DNA of 64,000 nucleotides from Rhodococcus antarcticus (GTDB lineage Bacteria; Actinomycetota; Actinomycetes; Mycobacteriales; Mycobacteriaceae): assembly GCF_026153295.1 (NCBI RefSeq), contig NZ_CP110615.1, positions 2,976,001 through 3,040,000 on the forward strand. The letters are read 5' to 3'. Both the position numbers and the translations under genes were made by a program. Below, one piece after another: positions 1-8,153 of this stretch; positions within the stretch are counted from its first letter, which is position 1, and the number at the start of each line of letters is the position of its first letter. Below the pieces are notes generated by a model. It did not search any database. It was not told the DNA's origin and was given only the letters and a program-made list of their open reading frames with translations.

Positions 1-2
1 TC

Positions 3-62
3 GGCGCCGTCATCCTGCTGTTCCTGGTCAAGGCCGTCACCGGCCGCAAGGCCTCGCGCTGA
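3..62 (+). CDS. 3' end of a small membrane protein (partial)
   Basis: Only the last 19 codons and the TGA stop lie in the window; the gene begins before base 1. The visible tail is one hydrophobic stretch (GAVILLFLVKAV) followed by a short basic end (TGRKASR), which looks like a last transmembrane helix with a positively charged cytoplasmic tail. The end resembles small GlsB/YeaQ-type stress membrane proteins, but this is a guess from a very short piece. A strong hairpin starts 18 bases after the stop, so this gene is probably the end of its own transcript. Confidence 0.45.
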   Translation, partial: GAVILLFLVKAVTGRKASR

Positions 63-80
63 GCTCGACCTGAACAGTCT

Positions 81-117
81 CGACGGGCGGGTCACGTAGG
101 TTGTGACCCGCCCGTCG
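81..117 (+). terminator. Perfect 15-bp hairpin terminator
   Basis: Arms 81-95 (CGACGGGCGGGTCAC) and 103-117 are perfectly complementary around a 7-base loop. No T-run follows, as is common for actinobacterial intrinsic terminators. It separates the upstream membrane-protein gene from psd. Confidence 0.75.
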
Positions 118-157
118 ACCGTCCGACGTGCCCGCCAGCAGAGGAGCCGAGCAGACC

Positions 158-865
158 GTGGCCCGCCGTCCGAAGCAGCCCGACCCACCCACCGGCGCTG
201 CGCACCTGGTCGGCCTGGTCCGCAGCGTGGTGCCTCCGCTGAACCCCGCGGGCCGCCCCTTCGTGCTGGTGCCGGCCGTCCTCGCCGTGCTGGGACGGCG
301 CTCCCCCGCGCTGCGTCGCACCGCCACCGTGGCGGCCCTCGCCTGCGCCGCCTTCTTCCGCGAGCCCGCCCGGGTCGCCCCGCAGCGCCCCGGCCTGGTG
401 GTCGCCCCCGCCGACGGCGTCGTCGCCCTGCAGGACACGGCTGTGCCGCCCGCCGAGCTGGGCCTCGGCAGCGCACCGGTGCCCCGGGTCAGCGTTTTCC
501 TCTCCGTGCTGGACGTGCACGTGCAGCGCAGCCCCGTCGGCGGCACCGTCTCGCGCGTGGTGCACACGCCAGGGACGTTCCTCAGCGCCGACCTGCCGGC
601 CGCGAGCACCGACAACGAGCGCACCTGCGTGCTGCTGCGCACCGACGACGGCCAGGAGGTCGGCGTCGTCCAGATCGCCGGGCTCATCGCCCGTCGCATC
701 GTCTGCCACCTCGCCGAGGGCGACCGCACCGAGCGCGGAGCCACCTACGGGCTCATCCGCTTCGGCTCGCGGGTGGACACGTACCTGCCGGTGGGCAGCC
801 GGGTGCTGGTGGACGTGGGGCAGCGGATGGTCGGTGCCGAGACCGTCCTGGCCGAGCTGCCGTGA
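158..865 (+). CDS. psd: Phosphatidylserine decarboxylase (short form)
   Basis: Makes phosphatidylethanolamine from phosphatidylserine at the membrane, using a pyruvoyl cofactor formed by self-cleavage. The 235-residue product is of the short class and keeps the cleavage motif RFGSRVD near the C-terminus (expected cut between G203 and S204), plus DVHVQRSPVGG and QIAGLIARRIVC. The frame is open from a GTG at 128, but I prefer GTG 158: it gives a start VARRP that matches the start of mycobacterial Psd as I remember it, and GAGGAG lies 11 bases before it. The last four bases (GTGA) overlap pssA, so decarboxylase and synthase are translationally coupled, in the same order as Rv0437c-Rv0436c. Confidence 0.95.
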   Translation: MARRPKQPDPPTGAAHLVGLVRSVVPPLNPAGRPFVLVPAVLAVLGRRSPALRRTATVAALACAAFFREPARVAPQRPGLVVAPADGVVALQDTAVPPAELGLGSAPVPRVSVFLSVLDVHVQRSPVGGTVSRVVHTPGTFLSADLPAASTDNERTCVLLRTDDGQEVGVVQIAGLIARRIVCHLAEGDRTERGATYGLIRFGSRVDTYLPVGSRVLVDVGQRMVGAETVLAELP

Positions 866-1713
866 GCGAGACCGGGTCCGAGCGGGGACGGGGGATCAGC
901 CTGCTTCCCAGCGCGGTGACCGTGCTCGCGCTGTGCCTCGGGCTCTCGTCGGTGAAGTTCGCCCTGGACGGCCAGCTCGGCACCAGCTACGCGCTGGTCG
1001 CGGCGGCGGCCGTGCTCGACGCGCTGGACGGACGGATCGCCCGGCTGCTCGACGTGTCCAGCCGCATCGGCGCGGAGCTCGACTCCCTCGCCGACGCCAT
1101 CTCCTTCGGGGTCTCCCCGGCGCTCGTGCTCTACCTGACCGTGCTCGACGGCAGCCGCGCCGGCTGGGTGGTCACCCTGGTGTTCGTGGTGTGCACGGTG
1201 CTCCGGCTGGCTCGCTACAACACCCTCATCGAGGACGACTCCAAGCCGCCCTACGCCAGCGAGTTCTTCACCGGCGTCCCGAGCCCGTCGGGTGCGATGC
1301 TCGCGCTGGTCCCCATCCCGCTGCAGATGCTGCTGGGCGACGGGTGGTGGAGCTCCGCGCCGGTGGTGGGCATCTGGGTGGTGGCGGTGGCCGCGCTCGT
1401 CGTGAGCCGGCTGCCCACCCTGTCGGTGAACAGCATCCGGGTGCCCTCCCGCCTCGCCGCACCGTTCCTGGTGCTGGTCGGAGCCACCATCGCCGGACTC
1501 ATCGTGTTCCCGGACCTCGTCGTGCTGCTGCTGACCGCCGCGTACCTGGCGCACCTGCCGCTGGCCACCCGACGCTGGCGCTGGCTGGGCGCCCACCCCG
1601 AGGTGTGGGACGTCGCACCCGCCCAGCGCAAGGCCGTGCGCCAGCTCTCGCGGCGGCGGCTGGGCCTGCGCCCGCCGCGGGTCCGCCGCCTCGCCGGCCG
1701 GCGCCGCCCCTGA
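862..1713 (+). CDS. pssA: CDP-diacylglycerol-serine O-phosphatidyltransferase
   Basis: Joins CDP-diacylglycerol and serine to phosphatidylserine, the substrate of Psd. The full CDP-alcohol phosphotransferase signature D-x2-DG-x2-AR-x8-G-x3-D-x3-D is present around residues 52-77 (DALDGRIAR, then G, AELD, SLAD). About seven hydrophobic segments follow; the 283-residue protein ends in an arginine-rich tail (about residues 245-283) that is probably cytoplasmic. Start is GTG 862 inside the psd stop (GTGA). The longer open frame from 103 is read-through with no domain support. A weak 5-bp hairpin follows the stop. Confidence 0.95.
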   Translation: MSETGSERGRGISLLPSAVTVLALCLGLSSVKFALDGQLGTSYALVAAAAVLDALDGRIARLLDVSSRIGAELDSLADAISFGVSPALVLYLTVLDGSRAGWVVTLVFVVCTVLRLARYNTLIEDDSKPPYASEFFTGVPSPSGAMLALVPIPLQMLLGDGWWSSAPVVGIWVVAVAALVVSRLPTLSVNSIRVPSRLAAPFLVLVGATIAGLIVFPDLVVLLLTAAYLAHLPLATRRWRWLGAHPEVWDVAPAQRKAVRQLSRRRLGLRPPRVRRLAGRRRP

Positions 1714-1756
1714 GCACGGGCTGCTCGGGCGGACCGCGCTCCCCTCCCCACCCCGA

Positions 1757-1762
1757 TAGATT
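1757..1762 (+). promoter_or_regulatory. Possible -10 box of the mrp operon
   Basis: TAGATT lies 70 bases before the mrpA start in the only sizeable gap between pssA and mrpA. No convincing -35 box is visible, so read-through from psd-pssA is also possible. Confidence 0.3.
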
Positions 1763-1832
1763 GGCACCTGCACCGTCGCTCGACGGCTCCCGCGACACCC
1801 CGCCGACCACGCCCCCGTGACGGAGTGCCCCT

Positions 1833-4757
1833 GTGCTGCACGTCCTGCTCGCCCACGCCGTGGCGGCCGTCCTCGCCCCGACGCTGGTGCGCCGGGTCGG
1901 TCCGTCGGCCTTCGTGGTGCTCGCCGCCGTACCGGCCGCAGGCCTGGTGTGGACGCTCCTGCACGCCGGCACCGAGCAGCGCGTCGACGTGGCCTGGGTG
2001 CCCGGGCTCAGCCTCGACGTCGCCCTGCGCCTGGACCCGCTCGCGGCGATCCTGGCCAGCCTCGTCACCGGGGTGGGTGCGCTGGTGCTGCTGTACTGCG
2101 CCCGCTACTTCGACGCCGGCGAGGCGCGGGTGGGCCTGTTCGCGGCGCTGATGGTGGCCTTCGCGGGCGCGATGTTCGGGCTCGTGGTCAGCGACAACGT
2201 GCTGCTGCTCTACACCTTCTGGGAGCTGACGACCGTCCTGTCGTTCCTGCTGGTGGGGCACTACGCCGAACGGGCCACCAGCCGTCGCGCGGCCACCCAG
2301 GCGCTGCTCGTGACCACCTCCGGCGGCCTCGCCATGCTCGTGGGGCTCATCATCCTGGGCGGGCTCGCGGGCAGCTACCGGCTCTCGACCATCCTCGACC
2401 GGGCCCCGGTGCTGCTCGACCGGCACGCCTGGCTCACCGGGGTGGCACTGGTCCTGGTGCTCGTCGGTGCGCTGAGCAAGTCGGCCATCATCCCCCTGCA
2501 CTTCTGGCTGCCCGGCGCCATGGCCGCCCCCACACCGGTCAGCGCGTACCTGCACGCCGCCGCCATGGTCAAGGCGGGCATCTACCTGGTGGCACGGCTG
2601 TCCCCGGCCTTCGCGGACGCGGGAGCCTGGCGGTGGACGGTGGTGCCGCTGGGTCTCACGTCGATGCTCGTCGCCGGCTGGCGCGCCCTGCGCGAGCACG
2701 ACCTCAAGCTCGTGCTGGCCTTCGGAACCGTGAGCCAGCTCGGCTTCCTCGTGGTGCTGGTGGGGGCGGGCACCCGGGACATGGCCCTGGCCGGGGCGGC
2801 GATGGTCCTCGCGCACGCGCTGTTCAAGTCCACCCTGTTCCTCGTGGTGGGGGTGATCGACCACTCGACGGGCACCCGGGACCTGCGCCGGCTCGCCGGC
2901 CTCGGCCGCCGCCAGCCCGTCCTGCTCGTGGCCGCCGCGCTGGCCGCGGCGAGCATGGCCGGGCTGCCGCCGCTGGTGGGCTTCGTGGGCAAGGAGGCGG
3001 CTCTGGAGTCCCTGCTGCACGGCGGCCTGCCCGACGCGCGGGCCGCGCTGCTGACCCTCGCCGCCGTCGTGCTCGGTTCGGCCTTCACCGCGGCCTACAG
3101 CCTCCGGTTCGTGTGGGGAGCCTTCGCGGACAAGGGCCGCCCGCAGGGCAGCCCGGCCGTGCGCGCCATGCACGTCCCGGGTCCGCTGTTCCTCGCCGCC
3201 CCCGTGCTGCTGGCCGCGGGCTGCCTCGTGGCCGGGCTGCTGGCCCCGCTGGTGGACCACGCGCTGGCCCCCTATGCCGACACCGTGCGCGCCGCACCCG
3301 ACGAGCCGGGGTACCACCTGGCGCTCTGGCACGGCCTCAACCCCGCTCTCGGGCTCAGCGTGCTGGCGGTCGTGGCCGGCGTCGCGCTGTTCTGGGCCCG
3401 TGAGGGCGTGGAGCACCTGCAGTTCCGCAGCCCCGCCCTGGGCAACGCCGACCGCGCGTACGACGCGTCGCTGCGCTTCGCCGACGTGCTCTCGCTGCGG
3501 CTGACCGGGGTGACCCAGCGCGGCTCGCTGCCGCTGAACCTGACGACCATCCTCGTGACCCTCACGGTGGTGCCGACGGTGTTCCTCGTGCTCGGCACCG
3601 ACACCGGGGTGCGGCTGCGGCTGGCCGACTCCCCGTTGCAGCTGGCGGTCGGGGCCCTCGCCGTCGTCGCCGCGCTGGCCGCCACCAGCACCCGCAACCG
3701 CCTCACGGGCGTGCTGCTGGTGGGGCTGACGGGCTACGCCGCGGGCATCGTCTTCGCCATCCACGGGGCGCCGGACCTGGCCCTGACCCAGGTGCTGGTG
3801 GAGACGCTGACGCTGGTGATCTTCGTGCTGATGCTGCGCAAGCTGCCGCCCGACATGCAGGACAGCAACTCCGTCGGGCGTCGCGGCCCCCGGGCGGTGC
3901 TGGCCGTCGGTGTCGGCACCGCCATCACGGTGGTCGGGGCGTACGCCGTCAACGCCCGCACCACCGTCCCCGTCGCGAAGCTCCTGCCCGACGCCGCCTA
4001 CACCCGCGGCAACGGCGCCAACGTCGTCAACGTGCTGCTGGTGGACATCCGCGCGTGGGACACCCTGGGTGAGATCTCGGTGCTCCTGGTCGCCGCCACC
4101 GGGGTGGCCAGCCTCGTGTTCCGCCACCGCCGCACCGGCACCGCACCCCGGGTGTCCGACGCGGTGCGCCACGCCCGGCCCGACTCCCCCGACGACCCGG
4201 CGTCCGACGTCGCCCCGGACGCCGGCACGACCTGGCTCGCGGGCGGGCGGTTCGTCGACGCCAGGCACCGCTCCCTGGTGCTCGAGGTCTCCGCCCGGCT
4301 GGTCTTCCCGACGGTCATGGTGCTGTCGATCTACTTCCTGTTCTCCGGCCACAACGCCCCGGGCGGCGGATTCGCCGGCGGACTCGTGGCCGGGCTCGCC
4401 CTGGTGGTGCGCTACCTGGCGGGCGGTCGCTACGAGCTGGGCGAGACGCTGCCGGTGGACGCCGGGCTCATCCTCGGTCTCGGGCTGCTGCTCGCCGGGG
4501 GCACGGCCGTGGCGTCGCTGTTCCTCGGAGCCCCGGTGCTGTCCTCGGCCGTGCTGGAGGTGACCCTGCCCCTGCTGGGCGACGTCAAGCTGGTGACCGC
4601 GCTGTTCTTCGACACCGGGGTGTACCTGGTCGTGGTCGGCCTCGTCCTGGACGTGCTGCGCAGCCTCGGCGCCGGGCTCGACCGCGAGGCCCTCGACGAG
4701 GGGGGCGACGACCGGCTCGCCGACTCCTCGCCCGCCGTGCGGGGCGGCGGGGTGTGA
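1833..4757 (+). CDS. mrpA: Mrp Na+(K+)/H+ antiporter subunit A with fused MnhB domain
   Basis: Largest subunit of the multi-subunit Mrp antiporter, which exports cations in exchange for protons. The 974-residue protein has an N-terminal NuoL-like proton-channel region (about residues 60-440, with LSKSAIIPLHFWLPGAMAAP and HALFKSTLFLVVG), further helices, a DUF4040-like segment around 600-672 (GAPDLALTQVLVETLT) and a C-terminal MnhB/MrpB domain around 808-945 (SGHNAPGGGFAGGLVAG). MrpB is therefore fused and there is no separate mrpB gene, the usual arrangement of group 2 Mrp systems. GTG 1833 is preceded by CGGAG with a 7-base gap. The end overlaps mrpC by GTGA. Confidence 0.93.
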   Translation: MLHVLLAHAVAAVLAPTLVRRVGPSAFVVLAAVPAAGLVWTLLHAGTEQRVDVAWVPGLSLDVALRLDPLAAILASLVTGVGALVLLYCARYFDAGEARVGLFAALMVAFAGAMFGLVVSDNVLLLYTFWELTTVLSFLLVGHYAERATSRRAATQALLVTTSGGLAMLVGLIILGGLAGSYRLSTILDRAPVLLDRHAWLTGVALVLVLVGALSKSAIIPLHFWLPGAMAAPTPVSAYLHAAAMVKAGIYLVARLSPAFADAGAWRWTVVPLGLTSMLVAGWRALREHDLKLVLAFGTVSQLGFLVVLVGAGTRDMALAGAAMVLAHALFKSTLFLVVGVIDHSTGTRDLRRLAGLGRRQPVLLVAAALAAASMAGLPPLVGFVGKEAALESLLHGGLPDARAALLTLAAVVLGSAFTAAYSLRFVWGAFADKGRPQGSPAVRAMHVPGPLFLAAPVLLAAGCLVAGLLAPLVDHALAPYADTVRAAPDEPGYHLALWHGLNPALGLSVLAVVAGVALFWAREGVEHLQFRSPALGNADRAYDASLRFADVLSLRLTGVTQRGSLPLNLTTILVTLTVVPTVFLVLGTDTGVRLRLADSPLQLAVGALAVVAALAATSTRNRLTGVLLVGLTGYAAGIVFAIHGAPDLALTQVLVETLTLVIFVLMLRKLPPDMQDSNSVGRRGPRAVLAVGVGTAITVVGAYAVNARTTVPVAKLLPDAAYTRGNGANVVNVLLVDIRAWDTLGEISVLLVAATGVASLVFRHRRTGTAPRVSDAVRHARPDSPDDPASDVAPDAGTTWLAGGRFVDARHRSLVLEVSARLVFPTVMVLSIYFLFSGHNAPGGGFAGGLVAGLALVVRYLAGGRYELGETLPVDAGLILGLGLLLAGGTAVASLFLGAPVLSSAVLEVTLPLLGDVKLVTALFFDTGVYLVVVGLVLDVLRSLGAGLDREALDEGGDDRLADSSPAVRGGGV

Positions 4758-5362
4758 CCGCGAACCTGGGCCTTCTCGTCGTCATCGGGGTGCTCTACTC
4801 CTGCGGGGTGTACCTGCTCCTCGAGCGCAGCGTCACCCGTGTGCTGCTCGGCGTGCTGCTGCTGGGCAACGCCACCAACCTGCTCCTGCTCACCGCGGGC
4901 GGGCCGGCCGGTGACCCGGCCCTGGTCGGTCGCTTCGCCGAGGAGGGCATGGCCGACCCCCTGGCCCAGGGGATGGTCCTGACGGCCATCGTCATCACCA
5001 TGGGCCTGGCTGCGTTCGTCCTGGCCCTGACCTACCGCGCGTTCACCCTCACCCGCGCGGACGCCATCGAGGACGACCCCGAGGACGTGACCGTGGCCCA
5101 CCGGAGGCGGGCCGACGCACCGGACCGCGACCGCTCCGAGAGCGCCCGACGGGGCGGGGACACCGCAGCCGGCGACCGGTTCGGGGCCGCGATCACCAAG
5201 GACGTCCTCATCGACACCGAGCTCCCCCCGCTCGAGGGCGACACCGAGCTCGCCCCGCTCGAGGGCGACACCGAGCTCGCCCCGCTCGAGGGCGACACCG
5301 AGCTCGCCCCGCTCGAGGGCGACGAGGACGACCCCGGGTCGAGGGGCGGGGCGCACCCGTGA
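4754..5362 (+). CDS. mrpC: Mrp antiporter subunit C (NuoK-like) with acidic repeat tail
   Basis: NuoK-like membrane subunit: residues 1-105 hold three helices with GVLYSCGVYLLLERSVTRVL and GNATNLLLL, then DPLAQGMVLTAIVI typical of MnhC. The family is usually 110-170 residues; here 202 because of a charged C-terminal tail that ends in four copies of a nine-residue unit (TELPPLEGD once, then TELAPLEGD three times, residues 155-190). The tail should be cytoplasmic and very acidic. Starts inside the mrpA stop and ends inside the mrpD start (GTGA at both junctions). The core assignment is firm; the tail has no known role. Confidence 0.92.
   Translation: MTANLGLLVVIGVLYSCGVYLLLERSVTRVLLGVLLLGNATNLLLLTAGGPAGDPALVGRFAEEGMADPLAQGMVLTAIVITMGLAAFVLALTYRAFTLTRADAIEDDPEDVTVAHRRRADAPDRDRSESARRGGDTAAGDRFGAAITKDVLIDTELPPLEGDTELAPLEGDTELAPLEGDTELAPLEGDEDDPGSRGGAHP
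5216..5323 (+). repeat. Four 27-bp tandem repeats inside mrpC
   Basis: Units start at 5216, 5243, 5270 and 5297. Copies 2-4 are identical; the first differs only in a CTCCCC/CTCGCC change. Because 27 is a multiple of three, gain or loss of units would change tail length but not frame. Confidence 0.97.
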
Positions 5363-6954
5363 CCGCGCTCGACACCGCCACCCTGGCCCCGCTGCCGGTG
5401 CTGCTGCCCCTGCTCGGCGCGGCGGCCTGCCTGGTGGTCGGGCGCCGGCCCCAGGTGCAGCGGGCCATCAGCGTCACGGTGCTGACCACCGTGCTGGCCG
5501 TCGTGGTGACGCTGCTGCTGCTGGCCGACCGCGACGGCACCACCGCCGTCCAGGTGGGCGGCTGGGTCGCGCCGGTGGGCATCACCCTGGTGGTCGACCG
5601 GCTCTCGGCGCTGATGCTCGTGGTGGCGTCCACCGTGCTGCTGGCCGTGCTCGTGTTCGCCATCGGCCAGGGCGTGCGCGACGGCGACGAGCGACAACCC
5701 GTCTCGATCTTCCAACCCACCTACCTGGTGCTCGCCGCGGGTGTGGCCAACGCGTTCCTGGCCGGCGACCTGTTCAACCTCTACGTCGGCTTCGAGGTGC
5801 TGCTGGCCGCCAGCTACGTGCTGCTCACCGTGGGCGGCGGCGCGGACCGCATCCGGGCCGGGGTGTCCTACGTGGTGGTGAACCTCACGTCGTCGGTGGT
5901 GTTCCTCGTGGGCATCGCGCTGGTCTACGCCGCCACGGGGACGCTGAACATGGCCCAGCTCTCGGTCCGGCTGGCCGGGGTCCCCGAGGGCACCCGGAAC
6001 GCGATGTTCTGCGTGCTGCTGGTGGCCTTCGCGCTCAAGGCCGCGGTGTTCCCGCTCTCGGCGTGGCTGCCCGACTCCTACCCCACCGCGCCCGCCCCGG
6101 TCACCGCGGTCTTCGCCGGGCTGCTGACCAAGGTCGGCGTCTACGCCATCATCCGCACCCAGACGCTGCTGTTCCCCGGCGGTGCGCTGAACGGGGTCCT
6201 CATGGTGGCCGCGCTGCTGACCATGCTGGTGGGGATCCTCGGCGCCATCGCGCAGAACGACGTCAAGCGGCTGCTGTCGTTCACCCTGGTCAGCCACATC
6301 GGGTACATGGTCTTCGGCATCGCCCTCGGCACCCGGGCGGGGCTCTCGGGCGCCATCTACTACGTGGCCCACCACATCGTCGTGCAGACGGCCCTGTTCC
6401 TCGTGGTCGGCATCATCGAGCGCCAGGGCGGGACGGCCTCGCTGCGACGGCTCGGCGGGCTGGCCGCCACCAGTCCCGTGCTGGGCGGGCTGTACCTGGT
6501 GGCCGCACTCAACCTCGGGGGCATCCCGCCGTTCTCCGGGTTCCTCGGCAAGGTGGCACTGCTGCAGGCCGGCGTCGCCGACGGCAGCGTCCTCGCCTGG
6601 GCGCTGGTGGTCGGCAGCGTCGTGACGAGCCTGCTCACGCTCTACGTCGTGGCCCGCGTGTGGACCAAGGCGTTCTGGCGCTCCCGGGAGGACGCCCCGG
6701 AGGGCCACCTGGCCGACAGCGGCGAGATCGAGCCCGGCGAGGGCAGCAGCGGCGACGTGGCCCTGGCCCAGCGCAGCCGGGTCGGCCGGATCCCGCTGGG
6801 CATGCTCGCACCCACCGTGGCCATGATCGGGGTGAGCCTGCTGCTGACGGTCCTGGCCGGACCGATCATCGGCATCACCGACCGTGCGGCCGACGACCTC
6901 CGCGACCCGTCGGTGTACGTGCAGACCGTGCTCGGGCCCGACGGCGCCCGGTGA
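5359..6954 (+). CDS. mrpD: Mrp antiporter subunit D (NuoM/NuoN-like)
   Basis: Second antiporter-like proton channel of the Mrp complex. The 531-residue protein shows the proton-conducting transporter core: GDLFNLYVGFEVLLAASYVL (about residues 135-154), KAAVFPLSAWLPDSYPTAPA with the key lysine and proline of this family, then LTKVGVYAIIRT, and NDVKRLLSFTLVSHIGYM. About 14 hydrophobic segments; a charged loop near residue 440 (SREDAPEGHLADS) is probably cytoplasmic. GTG 5359 overlaps the mrpC stop, and the end overlaps mrpE. Confidence 0.94.
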   Translation: MTALDTATLAPLPVLLPLLGAAACLVVGRRPQVQRAISVTVLTTVLAVVVTLLLLADRDGTTAVQVGGWVAPVGITLVVDRLSALMLVVASTVLLAVLVFAIGQGVRDGDERQPVSIFQPTYLVLAAGVANAFLAGDLFNLYVGFEVLLAASYVLLTVGGGADRIRAGVSYVVVNLTSSVVFLVGIALVYAATGTLNMAQLSVRLAGVPEGTRNAMFCVLLVAFALKAAVFPLSAWLPDSYPTAPAPVTAVFAGLLTKVGVYAIIRTQTLLFPGGALNGVLMVAALLTMLVGILGAIAQNDVKRLLSFTLVSHIGYMVFGIALGTRAGLSGAIYYVAHHIVVQTALFLVVGIIERQGGTASLRRLGGLAATSPVLGGLYLVAALNLGGIPPFSGFLGKVALLQAGVADGSVLAWALVVGSVVTSLLTLYVVARVWTKAFWRSREDAPEGHLADSGEIEPGEGSSGDVALAQRSRVGRIPLGMLAPTVAMIGVSLLLTVLAGPIIGITDRAADDLRDPSVYVQTVLGPDGAR

Positions 6955-7517
6955 CCCGCTCACGGGTGACCGGCCTCGCCGTGGTGGTGTGGCTGACGGC
7001 GGTGTGGGTGCTGCTGTGGGGGACCGCGTCCGTCGCCAACGTCCTGGGCGGGGTGGTGGTGGCCGTGCTGATCCGGCTGCTGCTGCCGCTGCCGGTGGTG
7101 CCCACCGAGGGACGCATCCGGCCGCTGCCCGTCCTGCGGCTGGCCGTCCGGGTGGCCGTGGACCTCGTGGTGTCCAGCGCCGACGTCGCGTGGCTCTCGG
7201 TCCGGCCGGGCGGACCCCCTCGCACCTCGATCACCTCGGTGCAGCTCAGCACCCGCTCCGACCTGGTGCTGAGCCTGGTGGTGAGCCTGCTCAACCTGCA
7301 GCCCGGTGCGGTGGTGCTGGAGGTCGACGCGGTGCAGCGCCGGCTCTACGTGCACGTGCTCGCCGTCGAGCACCGCGACGCACGGCCGGGCGACAGCAAC
7401 CGCCGGCTGCGCCGCTCGGCGCTGCGGCTCGAGGAGCTGCTCGACCGGAGCTTCGCCGCCCCCCGTGACCCCGAGCCCCGTGACCCCGAGCCCCACGACC
7501 TGCAGGAGGCACCGTGA
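6951..7517 (+). CDS. mrpE: Mrp antiporter subunit E
   Basis: MnhE family: two N-terminal hydrophobic segments (VVVWLTAVWVLLWGTASVAN and VVAVLIRLLLPLP) followed by a soluble part with TRSDLVLSLVVSLLNLQPGA and a GxxxxEVD-type strand, as in other MrpE proteins. The start is GTG 6951, in the mrpD stop; the open frame extends upstream without domain support. The product is 188 residues. Its C-terminus holds a 15-bp tandem duplication (7465-7494) giving two RDPEP units, a small in-frame repeat like the one in mrpC. Ends in GTGA with mrpF. Confidence 0.9.
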   Translation: MTRSRVTGLAVVVWLTAVWVLLWGTASVANVLGGVVVAVLIRLLLPLPVVPTEGRIRPLPVLRLAVRVAVDLVVSSADVAWLSVRPGGPPRTSITSVQLSTRSDLVLSLVVSLLNLQPGAVVLEVDAVQRRLYVHVLAVEHRDARPGDSNRRLRRSALRLEELLDRSFAAPRDPEPRDPEPHDLQEAP

Positions 7518-7774
7518 CCGTGATCTACGGGGTGAGCGGGGTCTGCCTGCTGCTCGCCGCCACCCTCACCATGGTGCGCATGCTGCGTGGGCCGTCCTCG
7601 CTGGACCGGGTGGTGGCCGTCGACGTGCTCGTCGCGATCGCCATCGGTGGCATGGTCACCTACTCCGCGGCCACCGGGAGCTCGTCGCTGGTACCGGCGA
7701 TCGTCGCCCTCACGCTGCTCGCCTTCGTCGGCTCGGTCAGCGTGGCTCGCTTCCGCGTGCGGGACGAGACGTGA
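7514..7774 (+). CDS. mrpF: Mrp antiporter subunit F
   Basis: Small MnhF-family membrane protein of 86 residues with three helices and the family signature RGPSSLDRVVAVDVL (around residues 28-42). It is an essential membrane subunit of Mrp complexes. The start GTG 7514 overlaps the mrpE stop and the end overlaps mrpG, so translation of the three last subunits is coupled. Confidence 0.93.
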   Translation: MTVIYGVSGVCLLLAATLTMVRMLRGPSSLDRVVAVDVLVAIAIGGMVTYSAATGSSSLVPAIVALTLLAFVGSVSVARFRVRDET

Positions 7775-8118
7775 GCTCCGCGCTGGACCTGCTCGGCGCC
7801 GCGCTGGTGCTGGTCGGGGCGCTGCTGGCGCTGGCGGCGGCGATCGGCGTCCTGCGCTTCCCCGACACGCTGTCGCGGATGCACGCCGCCACCAAGCCGC
7901 AGACCCTGGGGATGGTCCTCACGCTGCTGGGCGCGATCCTGGCGCTGCGGGGCGACGTGCACGTCTGGATGCTGCTGCTGGCCATCGTCTTCCAGCTCGT
8001 CACCGCCCCGGTGGTGGCCCAGCGGGTGGGGCAGGTGGCCTACCAGGAGGGCTGCCTGCGCGAGGACCTGCTCGACGGTGACGAGCTGGCGGCCGCCGAG
8101 CTCTCCGACGACCGCTGA
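7771..8118 (+). CDS. mrpG: Mrp antiporter subunit G
   Basis: MnhG family, 115 residues, three hydrophobic helices, with the characteristic GVLRFPDTLSRMHAATKPQT (about residues 26-45) and a short acidic tail. It completes the Mrp operon A(B)-C-D-E-F-G. GTG 7771 lies in the mrpF stop. A convergent lipoprotein gene ends 35 bases downstream. Confidence 0.94.
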   Translation: MSSALDLLGAALVLVGALLALAAAIGVLRFPDTLSRMHAATKPQTLGMVLTLLGAILALRGDVHVWMLLLAIVFQLVTAPVVAQRVGQVAYQEGCLREDLLDGDELAAAELSDDR

Positions 8119-8153
8119 CACCGGTCACTCCCGGCGCGGGGACGCAGCAGCGG

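Noticed and set aside
1251-4352. Very long open frame on the minus strand opposite pssA and mrpA (1033 codons)
   Set aside because: It is His/Gln/Arg-rich low-complexity sequence with no domain, typical of frames opposite GC-rich genes; mrpA on the plus strand is certain.
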